A stretch of DNA of 64,000 nt from positions 1,612,001 to 1,676,000 of the forward strand of contig NZ_CP031012.1 in the NCBI RefSeq assembly GCF_009497775.1. The letters run 5' to 3'. Of this stretch, positions 56,940 to 64,000 are shown in pieces. Every line of letters starts with the position of its first letter. Positions within the stretch are counted from its first letter, which is position 1. Source of the DNA: Alcaligenes faecalis (GTDB taxonomy: Bacteria; Pseudomonadota; Gammaproteobacteria; Burkholderiales; Burkholderiaceae_B). The notes under the pieces were generated by a model, which was not told the DNA's origin, ran no database searches, and saw nothing but the letters and a program-made list of their open reading frames with translations. A program made the translations under genes and the position numbers.

Positions 56940-57584
56940 ATGAGCGGTAAGACAGCATCGGCTACATCTACCAGCACAGCAGGGAATACAGCAAAAAAAC
57001 AAATCGGCATTGTGCTGTTTGATCAGTTTGAGACTCTCGATGTATTCGGGCCGGTGGAAATGTGGGGTGGGATGCCGGATTACGAGACGGTCATGGTGTC
57101 TCAGCAGGGTGGGCTGGTTCGTTCGTCTCAAGGGATAGAAACTCAGACTTTCTATAGTTTCGAGACGGCTCCGCAATTCGATATTCTGATGGTTCCCGGC
57201 GGTATGGGAACGCGCAGTGAAATTAATAACCCCGCCATGCTGGCCTTCATTCAGAAGCAGGACAAGGCAACGCAGTGGACGGTGTCGGTGTGTACGGGGG
57301 CGGCTTTATTGGCCAAGGCGGGTGTTCTGAAGCAGCGCCGGGCTACGTCTAATAAGCTGGCGTTTGATTTTGCGGTGGCTCAGGATGGAGATGTGCTTTG
57401 GCAAAAGCAGGCCCGCTGGGTGTTCGATGGCAAGTACGTCACATCCTCGGGTGTGTCGGCGGGGACGGATATGGCGTTGGCACTGGTCGAGAAGCTCTAT
57501 AACCGTGAGCAAGCTGAAAGCATTGCGCATTGGACCGAGTATGTCTGGAACAGTGATCCGACAATTGATCCGTTTGCGCGCTAA
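56940..57584 (+). CDS. DJ-1/PfpI family protein (isonitrile hydratase-like)
   Basis: 214-residue DJ-1/PfpI-fold protein. The nucleophile elbow is VSVCTGAALLAKAGVL with the Cys, preceded by ILMVPGGMGTR. The later TSSGVSAGTDMALALVEKL matches the GATase1-like subgroup that includes isonitrile hydratase. About 20 polar residues precede the domain. ATG 56940 is chosen because AAGGGG lies 7 bases upstream; ATG 56925 is possible. It lies 32 bases after the SDR gene on the same strand. The substrate is unknown. Confidence 0.85.
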   Translation: MSGKTASATSTSTAGNTAKKQIGIVLFDQFETLDVFGPVEMWGGMPDYETVMVSQQGGLVRSSQGIETQTFYSFETAPQFDILMVPGGMGTRSEINNPAMLAFIQKQDKATQWTVSVCTGAALLAKAGVLKQRRATSNKLAFDFAVAQDGDVLWQKQARWVFDGKYVTSSGVSAGTDMALALVEKLYNREQAESIAHWTEYVWNSDPTIDPFAR

Positions 57585-57627
57585 GGCCGGTGTTTTCTGG
57601 GCGTAGTTGTTGGGTGAAAGGTTCAGG

Positions 57628-57692
57628 AGTCGGGGGCTTGGAGTGGGTAGCTGATTGCAGCTGATGCCATCAGCGTATCGAGCCTCCCGACT
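57628..57692. terminator. Long hairpin between convergent DJ-1 and rlmF genes
   Basis: AGTCGGGGGCT (57628-57638) pairs with AGCCTCCCGACT (57681-57692) with one bulge, enclosing a second perfect hairpin GCTGAT-GCC-ATCAGC (57660-57674). The position between convergent genes suggests termination, but no U-run follows. Confidence 0.4.
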
Positions 57693-57702
57693 TGATACGA
57701 GC

Positions 57703-58698
57703 CTATTTCCAGCGTTCGTTGCGCCAAACCTCTTGTGCCGCAGCGTCCAGAAAAGTCCAGGCCACGAAACGGCTCTGCTTTTGTCCTTGCGTCATTTCTA
57801 CGGTTTTGACTTTAACTGCCTTGGCCTTTTTTAAGGCATTCAACACGCCGGGTACATTCGATGCTTTGGACACCAAGGTGCTGAACCAAAACACTTGCCC
57901 GCCTACCGTTGCGCTTTCTTCTATCATGCGGCGGATGAAAAGTGCCTCGCCGCCTTCGCACCATAGCTCCGTATTCTGTCCACCAAAGTTCAGCACAGGA
58001 GCACTGTGCTTGGGTGCAGCCTTGCCCAAGCCACGCCATTTACGTTGACTGCCGCTTTCAGCCTCTTCCTGCGACGAATGGAAGGGTGGGTTGCACAGCG
58101 TCAGGTCAAAGTAGTCGTTTGCGCCCAGCAGGCCCTTGAAGATATGTCTGGGCGACTTCTGCTGGCGTAACTTGATTGCCGCTGGCAAGCCAGGATTCCC
58201 ATGAATAATGCTTCGTGCAGAAGTCAGTGCATCGGCGTCTATGTCCGATCCTAGAAACTGCCACCCATATTCGGTATTACCAATCAATGGGTAAATCGCA
58301 TTTGCGCCTACGCCAATATCAAGGACACGTACAGCCTCACCACGGGGAATGGCTCCCTTATTGCTGTTGGCCAGCAAATCAGCCAGATAGTGCACGTAAT
58401 CGGCCCGGCCCGGAATGGGAGGGCAGAGGTAATTGGCCGGAATATCCCAATGCGCTATGCCGTAAAAGCTCTTCAGCAGGGCGCGATTCAGAGTTTTGAC
58501 AGCATTCGGATCTGCGAAATTGATGCTTTGATCGCCGTACGGATTCAAGAAAACGAAAGCGGCCAGTTCGGGCGTCTCTTTGATGAGAGCGTCAAAGTCG
58601 TAACGGCCCTGATGGCGGTTACGCGGGTGGAGTTGAGCCGCCGTTTTGTTTGAAGTGGGTAATTCAGCGTTGGAATTACCTTTTTTGGGAGAGGGCAT
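57703..58698 (-). CDS. rlmF: 23S rRNA (adenine(1618)-N(6))-methyltransferase RlmF
   Basis: 331-residue rRNA methyltransferase using S-adenosylmethionine. The SAM pocket is [16 protein letters not shown] (about residue 122) and the N6-adenine motif is [35 protein letters not shown] and [20 protein letters not shown] are family hallmarks. Length is close to E. coli RlmF (308) with a polar N-terminal extension. The gene stands alone, separated from dut by a long hairpin. Confidence 0.95.
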   Translation of the reverse strand: MPSPKKGNSNAELPTSNKTAAQLHPRNRHQGRYDFDALIKETPELAAFVFLNPYGDQSINFADPNAVKTLNRALLKSFYGIAHWDIPANYLCPPIPGRADYVHYLADLLANSNKGAIPRGEAVRVLDIGVGANAIYPLIGNTEYGWQFLGSDIDADALTSARSIIHGNPGLPAAIKLRQQKSPRHIFKGLLGANDYFDLTLCNPPFHSSQEEAESGSQRKWRGLGKAAPKHSAPVLNFGGQNTELWCEGGEALFIRRMIEESATVGGQVFWFSTLVSKASNVPGVLNALKKAKAVKVKTVEMTQGQKQSRFVAWTFLDAAAQEVWRNERWK

Positions 58699-58767
58699 TG
58701 AAATCCGAAATTGGCCTGGGTGAGTCTGAATCGGGGTGCTGCTACGTTTTTAAAGCAAAGTGTCAGG

Positions 58768-58826
58768 ACTAAGGAAGGAACGATGCTTGCTGTACTACGT
58801 CGCTCTGCATCGCATCCTTCCCTAGT
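58768..58826 (-). terminator. Long imperfect hairpin downstream of dut
   Basis: ACTAAGGAAGGAACGATGC (58768-58786) pairs with the complement at 58807-58826, an 18-bp stem with one mismatch and a small bulge, loop of 20 bases. It lies 8 bases after the dut stop on the minus strand. A U-rich stretch follows about 10 bases later, so it may end the ribF-dut operon or stabilise its 3' end. Confidence 0.5.
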
Positions 58827-58834
58827 TTTAATGC

Positions 58835-59296
58835 TTAGTTCTTGCCCGTGCTACCAAAGCCACCTGTACCGCGCTCGGTCTCGGTAGAGAACTCGTTCAC
58901 AAATTGCAGTGCTACTTGCACCACTGGCTGGAACATCAACTGGGCGATACGCTCGCCGGGCTGGATCACGTAGTCCTGATCGCTGTCATTAGCCAGAATC
59001 ACGCCGATCTCGCCGTGGTAGTCGGCATCAATGACGCCAATGCCTTGGGCAACACGCACGCCGTGCTTCAGGGACAGGCCCGAGCGCGAGGCGACGATGG
59101 CCACCAGGCCAGGGTCCATCATATTGATGGCCAGGCCAGTTTTAACCAGCGTACGGCCGCCTGCGGGCAGGGTGACGGCTTCGCTCAGGCAGGCACGCAG
59201 GTCCATGGCGGCCGAGCCGTCCGTGGCGTAGCTGGGGGCTTCAATTGTTGTGCCCAACAAGTCATTGACGATGCGAGCTTCAATACGGCGGTGCAT
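58835..59296 (-). CDS. dut: dUTP diphosphatase (dUTPase)
   Basis: 153-residue trimeric enzyme that removes dUTP. The five conserved motifs are visible: [47 protein letters not shown] and the C-terminal [10 protein letters not shown]. Length is normal. It is the last gene of the ribF-ileS-lspA-coaBC-dut cluster, 74 bases after coaBC. Confidence 0.97.
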   Translation of the reverse strand: MHRRIEARIVNDLLGTTIEAPSYATDGSAAMDLRACLSEAVTLPAGGRTLVKTGLAINMMDPGLVAIVASRSGLSLKHGVRVAQGIGVIDADYHGEIGVILANDSDQDYVIQPGERIAQLMFQPVVQVALQFVNEFSTETERGTGGFGSTGKN

Positions 59297-59370
59297 AGAC
59301 GGTATCCTGAAAAAAAGAGAGGCAGCGCACCTGCTTTAGCGCTGCCCGTCATCATAAAAGAGAAAAGGGT

Positions 59371-60555
59371 TTAAAGCCGCTGGGCGATGTCTTGTACCAG
59401 TTGGCGCGCCGCCAGCAGTTTATCCTGGGCTGGCCAGTGCATATGACCTTGCTCGTCAAACAGCACCAGCTCGGTGTCGTCGGCGTTCATGGCGCGCTGG
59501 GCCAGGTTGGCAACCAGCAAAGGCACATTCTTACGCTGGCGCTTGGCCTGGGCGTGCTCGATCAGGTTGTCGGTTTCAGCGGCAAAGCCTACGCAGAAAG
59601 GGCCGTTCTTCAGGGCAGCAACCTCAGCCAGAATGTCCGGGTTGGGGCTGAATTGCAGGTCTGGCGTGGCTTGTTCGGAGGTCTTTTTGATCTTGATGTC
59701 GCTGGCATTGCTGACGTACCAGTCTGCTACCGCTGCAACGCTGATGAAGATATCGGCATCATTCACTTGGGACATGACAGTGGCATGCATTTGGCGGGCC
59801 GTTTCCACATTGATGCGGCGCACCTGGTAGGGCGCTTCCAATGCTACCGGGCCGGATACCAGCGTGACTTGCGCGCCAGCTTCCTGAGCCGCACGGGCAA
59901 TGGCGTAGCCCATCTTGCCGGAGGAGCGGTTGCTGATAACGCGGATCGGGTCGATAGGTTCGCTGGTTGGGCCAGCGGTGATCAGGACTCGTTTACCGGC
60001 CAGCAGCTTGGGCTGGAAGAAGGCGGTCAGTTCAGCCAGCAGTTGGGCTGGTTCCAGCATGCGACCGTCGCCGGTTTCACCACAGGCCTGGTCGCCGCTG
60101 CCGGGGCCCAGAATATGTACGCCGTCGCGACGCAGTTGTTCGACATTGCGCTGGGTGGCCGGGTGCAGCCACATTTCCCGATTCATGGCCGGGGCGATCA
60201 GTAGGGGGCAGTGTCCACGGGCCACGCATAAGGTGCTGAGCAAATCATCGGCCAGACCGTTGGCCAGCTTGGCCATGAAGTTGGTGCTGGCGGGGGCGAT
60301 CAGGATGGCGTCGGCATCCCGGCTAAGCTGGATGTGGGCCATATTGTTGGGAACACGCGCATCCCACAGGTCGGTGTAGACAGTACGGCCCGACAAGGCC
60401 TGAAAGGTAACCGGGCTGATGAAGCGTGTGGCCGATTCGGTCATGACCACATCAATCCGGGCACCCAGGTCCTGGCTGCGACGCAAGAGTTCGGCGGTTT
60501 TATAGGCAGCGATGCCGCCGGTGATGCCAAACACCAGTTTTTTATTGCTAAGCAT
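59371..60555 (-). CDS. coaBC: Bifunctional phosphopantothenoylcysteine decarboxylase/phosphopantothenate-cysteine ligase
   Basis: 394-residue fusion for two steps of coenzyme A synthesis. The N-terminal CoaC flavin part (about 1-180) has FGITGGIAAYKTAELLRRSQ, IAPASTNFMAKLANGLADDLL and PAMNREMWLHPATQRN. The C-terminal CoaB part has LITAGPTSEPIDPIRVISNRSSGKMGYAIA and FAAETDNLIEHAQAKRQRKN. It lies 20 bases downstream of lspA. The expected His and Cys/Asn residues appear present. Confidence 0.97.
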   Translation of the reverse strand: MLSNKKLVFGITGGIAAYKTAELLRRSQDLGARIDVVMTESATRFISPVTFQALSGRTVYTDLWDARVPNNMAHIQLSRDADAILIAPASTNFMAKLANGLADDLLSTLCVARGHCPLLIAPAMNREMWLHPATQRNVEQLRRDGVHILGPGSGDQACGETGDGRMLEPAQLLAELTAFFQPKLLAGKRVLITAGPTSEPIDPIRVISNRSSGKMGYAIARAAQEAGAQVTLVSGPVALEAPYQVRRINVETARQMHATVMSQVNDADIFISVAAVADWYVSNASDIKIKKTSEQATPDLQFSPNPDILAEVAALKNGPFCVGFAAETDNLIEHAQAKRQRKNVPLLVANLAQRAMNADDTELVLFDEQGHMHWPAQDKLLAARQLVQDIAQRL

Positions 60556-60575
60556 AGGACATGATCCTTACAGAC

Positions 60576-61109
60576 TCAGGCGCGCTGTCGTTTGTTGCGG
60601 CGCATGCGCAGGAATTCGTCCAGCACCAACAGGGCAGCGCCGCAGCTGATGGCGACGTCGGCAATATTGAAGGCCGGAAAGTAGGATTGATTCCAGTAGA
60701 ACAGCAGAAAATCTACCACGTGTCCGTGCATCAGGCGATCCACCACGTTGCCGACGGCTCCACCCAGAATCAGGCTTAGCGACAGGCAAAACAAGGGCTG
60801 CTTGGCCGAGCGGCGCAGCATGGTCACGATAAAGACGGTGGCGACAACGGCAATGCCTACAAAGAACCAGCGCTGCCAACCCTGACCACCGGCCAGAAAG
60901 CTGAATGCCGCGCCGGGGTTGTAGAGCAGGGTGAAATCAAAAAAGGGCAGGATATTCCAACGTTCCTGATAGAACAGGTTGGTGTCGAAATACTGTTTGG
61001 TCCATTGGTCCAGGCCGACAATAAAGGCGGCCAGACCAATCCAGGCCCAGAACTGCCGCGAGGGCAGTCGGGCCTGGCCGGGAGAAGGGGCCATGTCCTT
61101 ATCAGGCAT
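60576..61109 (-). CDS. lspA: Lipoprotein signal peptidase II
   Basis: 177-residue inner-membrane aspartyl protease that removes lipoprotein signal peptides. Four membrane helices; catalytic Asp residues are in [20 protein letters not shown] and [22 protein letters not shown] is also conserved. ATG 61109 overlaps the ileS stop by 8 bases; the longer in-frame start at 61157 would overlap ileS further. Confidence 0.95.
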   Translation of the reverse strand: MPDKDMAPSPGQARLPSRQFWAWIGLAAFIVGLDQWTKQYFDTNLFYQERWNILPFFDFTLLYNPGAAFSFLAGGQGWQRWFFVGIAVVATVFIVTMLRRSAKQPLFCLSLSLILGGAVGNVVDRLMHGHVVDFLLFYWNQSYFPAFNIADVAISCGAALLVLDEFLRMRRNKRQRA

Positions 61110-63942
61110 GGTGACGTACTTCGCCTTCGCCAAACAGATTGTCCTCGCAACGACCACACAGGGTGGGGTGCTCGGCGCTCTGGCCTACGTCTGGGCGGTG
61201 GTGCCAGCAACGCTCGCACTTGGCCTGTTCGGTAGGAGTAACGTCGATGCGCAAATCGCCTTCGCCTGCATGCACATCGGCACGCGAGACGATCAGCATG
61301 AAGCGCAGATCTTCGCCCAGGGATTGCAGGAATTCCAGATCCTGACCGTTGGCGTAGATGTCGATCTCGGCAGCCAGGGACGAACCGATGGCGCCGGTAC
61401 TACGTACATCTTCAATGCGGCGCATCACGTCGGCACGGATGGCGCGCAGGCGTTGCCACTTGGTGCTCAGTGCAGACTGTTCGCCTTGCTCGGGCAGGAC
61501 ATGGAACAGTTCGGTGAAGATGGTGCCGCTAGGAACCGTACCACCGTGCATGTCGCGCCAGGCTTCTTCTGCCGTGAAGGACAGGATGGGAGCCATCAGC
61601 TTGAGCAGGGTTTGCGTCAGGTGGTACAGCGCCGTTTGAGCCGAGCGACGTGGCTGGCCATCTTTAGCGGTGGTGTACAGGCGGTCTTTCAGAATATCCA
61701 GGTAGAACGCGCCCAGGTCTTCGGAGCAGAAGGTCTGCAAGCGAGCCACGATGGGGTGGAACTCGTAGCGCTTGTAGTTCTCCAGCAATTCGGCCTGCAT
61801 ATCGGCTGTCATTTGCAGGGCGTAGCGGTCGATCTCGGTCAGTTGATCAACAGGCACAGCATGTTGGGTGACGTCGAAGTCGGCCAGGTTGCCCAGCAGG
61901 AACTTCAGGGTATTGCGGATACGGCGGTAGCCTTCCACAACACGCTTCAGAATTTCGTCGGAGATGGACAGCTCGCCCGAGTAGTCGGTAGAGGCGGCCC
62001 ACAGGCGCATGATCTCGGCACCCATCTTGTCGGCAATTTCTTGCGGCTTGATGATATTGCCCAGCGATTTGCTCATCTTACGGCCATTGCCGTCCACCAC
62101 GAAGCCGTGGGTCAGCAGGGCTTTGTAGGGCGCGCGGCCATACAGCATGCAGCCAGTCAGCAAGGACGAATGGAACCAGCCACGGTGTTGGTCCGAGCCT
62201 TCCAGGTACAGGTCGGCAGGCCATTGCAGCTTGTCAGCGTGCGAGCCGTGGGTAGTGTGATCCTTGCCGCCCAGCACGGTGGCGTGCGTGGTGCCCGAGT
62301 CAAACCACACGTCCAGCGTGTCACGGTTTTTCTCGTACAGATCGGCTTCGTCACCCAGCAGGTCGCGTGGGTCCAGGTTTTGCCAGGCCTCGATACCGCT
62401 TTTTTCGATGCGCTCGGCCACTTGCTCCATCAGCTCGGGCGTGCGCGGATGCAGTTCGCCGGTTTCCTTGTGCACAAAGAAAGCCATGGGCACACCCCAT
62501 TGACGCTGACGCGACAAGGTCCAGTCTGGACGGTTAGCGATCATGGCGTGCAGGCGGGCACGACCCCAGGAGGGGTAGAACTCGGTGTTATCAATGGCTT
62601 CCAGAGCCATTTCACGCAAGGTACGGCCGCTGCTGTTTTCCTTGTCCATACCGGCAAACCATTGGCTGGTAGCACGGTAGATGATGGGCGTCTTGTGACG
62701 CCAGCAGTGCATGTAGCTGTGCGGGTGCTGTTCGGTTTTCAGCAAAGTACCGGCGTTCTGCAAGGCTTCCACGATTTGCGGATTGGCCTTCCAGATCATC
62801 TGGCCGCCAAACAGGGGCAGATTCTCGGCGTAATGCCCATTGCCCATCACGGGCGTGAGCATGTCGTCGTCCTTCATGCCGTGGGCTTTGCAGGAGATAA
62901 AGTCTTCAATACCGTAGGCCGGGGCCGAGTGCACTACGCCCGTACCGCTGTCCAGGGTAACGTAGTCGCCCAGGTACACAGGGGAGCGGCGTTGGTAGCC
63001 TGCATCCACGTGCGCCAGAGGGTGGTTGAATTCGATCAGGTTCAGGGCTTCGCCGGTGGTGGTGGCCACGACCTGGCCGTTCAGGCCCCATTGTTCCAGG
63101 CAGGATTTCACCAGCTCTTCAGCCATGATCAGCATGGAGCCGGTGGCGCGTGGGCTGTCCAGCTTGACCAGGGCGTAGCTGATTTCAGGGTGTACGTTCA
63201 GTGCCTGGTTGGCAGGAATGGTCCAGGGAGTAGTGGTCCAGATGACGATGGCGCCATCGTCCACGCTGTCCACGCCAAAGGCGGCAGCCAGCTTGTCTTT
63301 TTGCGCGAAGGGGAAGGCGACGTGCACGGACGGGTCGGTGCGATCCGCGTATTCAACCTCGGCTTCTGCCAGGGCGGAACCACAGTCAAAACACCAGTTC
63401 ACGGGTTTCAGGCCACGGAACACGAAACCTTTTTGCATGATCTTGGACAGCACGCGCAGCTCGTCGGCTTCGTTGCTGAAGTTCATGGTCAGGTAAGGCA
63501 GGTCCCAGTCGGCCAGCACGCCCAGACGCTTGAAGTCCTTGCGCTGGCTGTCGATCTGTTCCAGAGCGTAGGCGCGTGCCTTGGCCTGAACTTCAGCCAC
63601 AGGCAGGTTCTTGCCGTATTTCTTTTCGATCTGGACTTCAATAGGCATGCCGTGGCAGTCCCAGCCGGGCACGTACTGCGCGTCAAATCCAGCCATATTG
63701 CGGCTTTTGACGATGATGTCTTTCAGAACCTTGTTGACCGCGTGACCAATGTGAATGTCGCCGTTCGCATAGGGAGGGCCGTCGTGCAAAATAAATTTGG
63801 GACGACCGGCACTGGCTTGCCGAATTGCTGCATAGACTTTGTTTTCTTCCCACTGGCTAATCCAGCCCGGCTCACGTTTGGCGAGGTCACCACGCATGGG
63901 AAAGGGAGTGTCGGGCAAATTGAGAGAGTTTTTATAGTCCAT
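61102..63942 (-). CDS. ileS: Isoleucyl-tRNA synthetase
   Basis: 946-residue class I synthetase charging tRNA-Ile. HIGH motif [11 protein letters not shown] (about residue 60), KMSKS motif [10 protein letters not shown] (about 605), editing domain in between ([19 protein letters not shown]) and a C-terminal zinc-binding tail ([18 protein letters not shown]). ATG 63942 overlaps the ribF 3' end by 11 bases; the upstream in-frame ATG 63975 would lie further inside ribF and adds non-family residues. It is followed by lspA. Confidence 0.97.
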   Translation of the reverse strand: MDYKNSLNLPDTPFPMRGDLAKREPGWISQWEENKVYAAIRQASAGRPKFILHDGPPYANGDIHIGHAVNKVLKDIIVKSRNMAGFDAQYVPGWDCHGMPIEVQIEKKYGKNLPVAEVQAKARAYALEQIDSQRKDFKRLGVLADWDLPYLTMNFSNEADELRVLSKIMQKGFVFRGLKPVNWCFDCGSALAEAEVEYADRTDPSVHVAFPFAQKDKLAAAFGVDSVDDGAIVIWTTTPWTIPANQALNVHPEISYALVKLDSPRATGSMLIMAEELVKSCLEQWGLNGQVVATTTGEALNLIEFNHPLAHVDAGYQRRSPVYLGDYVTLDSGTGVVHSAPAYGIEDFISCKAHGMKDDDMLTPVMGNGHYAENLPLFGGQMIWKANPQIVEALQNAGTLLKTEQHPHSYMHCWRHKTPIIYRATSQWFAGMDKENSSGRTLREMALEAIDNTEFYPSWGRARLHAMIANRPDWTLSRQRQWGVPMAFFVHKETGELHPRTPELMEQVAERIEKSGIEAWQNLDPRDLLGDEADLYEKNRDTLDVWFDSGTTHATVLGGKDHTTHGSHADKLQWPADLYLEGSDQHRGWFHSSLLTGCMLYGRAPYKALLTHGFVVDGNGRKMSKSLGNIIKPQEIADKMGAEIMRLWAASTDYSGELSISDEILKRVVEGYRRIRNTLKFLLGNLADFDVTQHAVPVDQLTEIDRYALQMTADMQAELLENYKRYEFHPIVARLQTFCSEDLGAFYLDILKDRLYTTAKDGQPRRSAQTALYHLTQTLLKLMAPILSFTAEEAWRDMHGGTVPSGTIFTELFHVLPEQGEQSALSTKWQRLRAIRADVMRRIEDVRSTGAIGSSLAAEIDIYANGQDLEFLQSLGEDLRFMLIVSRADVHAGEGDLRIDVTPTEQAKCERCWHHRPDVGQSAEHPTLCGRCEDNLFGEGEVRHHA

Positions 63943-64000
63943 TTGAAGCAAAGTAGTCGCGAGCGCGTTGTGCATCGTTGTCGATGGCAGCGATCATTGT
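63932..64000 (-). CDS. ribF: Riboflavin kinase/FAD synthetase, C-terminal end (partial)
   Basis: The last 22 codons of a minus-strand gene enter from the right edge: [19 protein letters not shown] then a stop at 63932-63934. The sequence and the position directly before ileS-lspA match the C-terminus of RibF, which makes FMN and FAD. It overlaps the ileS start by 11 bases. Confidence 0.8.
   Translation of the reverse strand, partial: TMIAAIDNDAQRARDYFASNGL

Overview
The window is chromosomal DNA of a betaproteobacterium, most likely Burkholderiales, family Alcaligenaceae, and probably Alcaligenes. This rests on protein character and gene order (ribF-ileS-lspA-coaBC-dut; exbB-exbD-lpxK-Trm112-kdsB-adk; clpS-clpA next to a cold-shock gene; argF beside a DUF3579 gene; one trifunctional PutA). 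The genus is an inference. No rRNA, tRNA, CRISPR array, integrase or transposase was found.

Left part (1-31.5 kb). The window opens inside a membrane diguanylate-cyclase-type gene cut by the edge. Then come a short orphan gene, a MOSC protein, an AsnC/Lrp regulator divergent from cystathionine beta-lyase metC, a Nudix hydrolase, a DUF454 protein, an AhpD-like protein and argG. A complete Kdp high-affinity potassium system follows (9.5-17.7 kb) in the uncommon order kdpF-(27-aa micro-ORF)-kdpA-kdpC-kdpB-kdpD-kdpE. After it lie argF, a DUF3579 gene, a 2-hydroxyacid dehydrogenase, rpsT, murJ, an SDR, the adk-kdsB-Trm112-lpxK-exbD-exbB cluster, xseA, sodB, a bacterioferritin lacking the haem-ligand Met, and a 3-oxoadipyl-CoA thiolase.

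Middle part (31.5-47.7 kb). This holds a DUF192 protein, a cold-shock protein, clpS-clpA, pqiABC (lipid transport across the periplasm), putA preceded by five GTTAAC repeats, and a five-gene branched-chain amino-acid ABC transporter with a likely attenuator hairpin after the binding-protein gene.

Accessory island (about 47.7-56.1 kb). Between livF and a short-chain dehydrogenase gene sits a block that looks like anti-phage defence. It has a two-gene operon of an ABC/OLD-type ATPase and an HNH endonuclease overlapping by 4 bp (Septu/PtuAB-like, but with about 225 unassigned residues ahead of the Walker A motif). Convergent to it is a 1525-residue protein with a PD-(D/E)XK (Mrr-like) N-terminus, a STAND/NACHT-type P-loop NTPase and a long C-terminal region, an Avs4-like architecture. 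This is the best place in the window to look for something new.

Right part (56.1-64 kb). An SDR lacking the usual Tyr and Lys catalytic residues and a DJ-1/PfpI protein are followed on the minus strand by rlmF, dut, coaBC, lspA, ileS and the 3' end of ribF. Positions and motifs were read directly from the sequence. Family names rest on recognition of conserved motifs, not on database searches.
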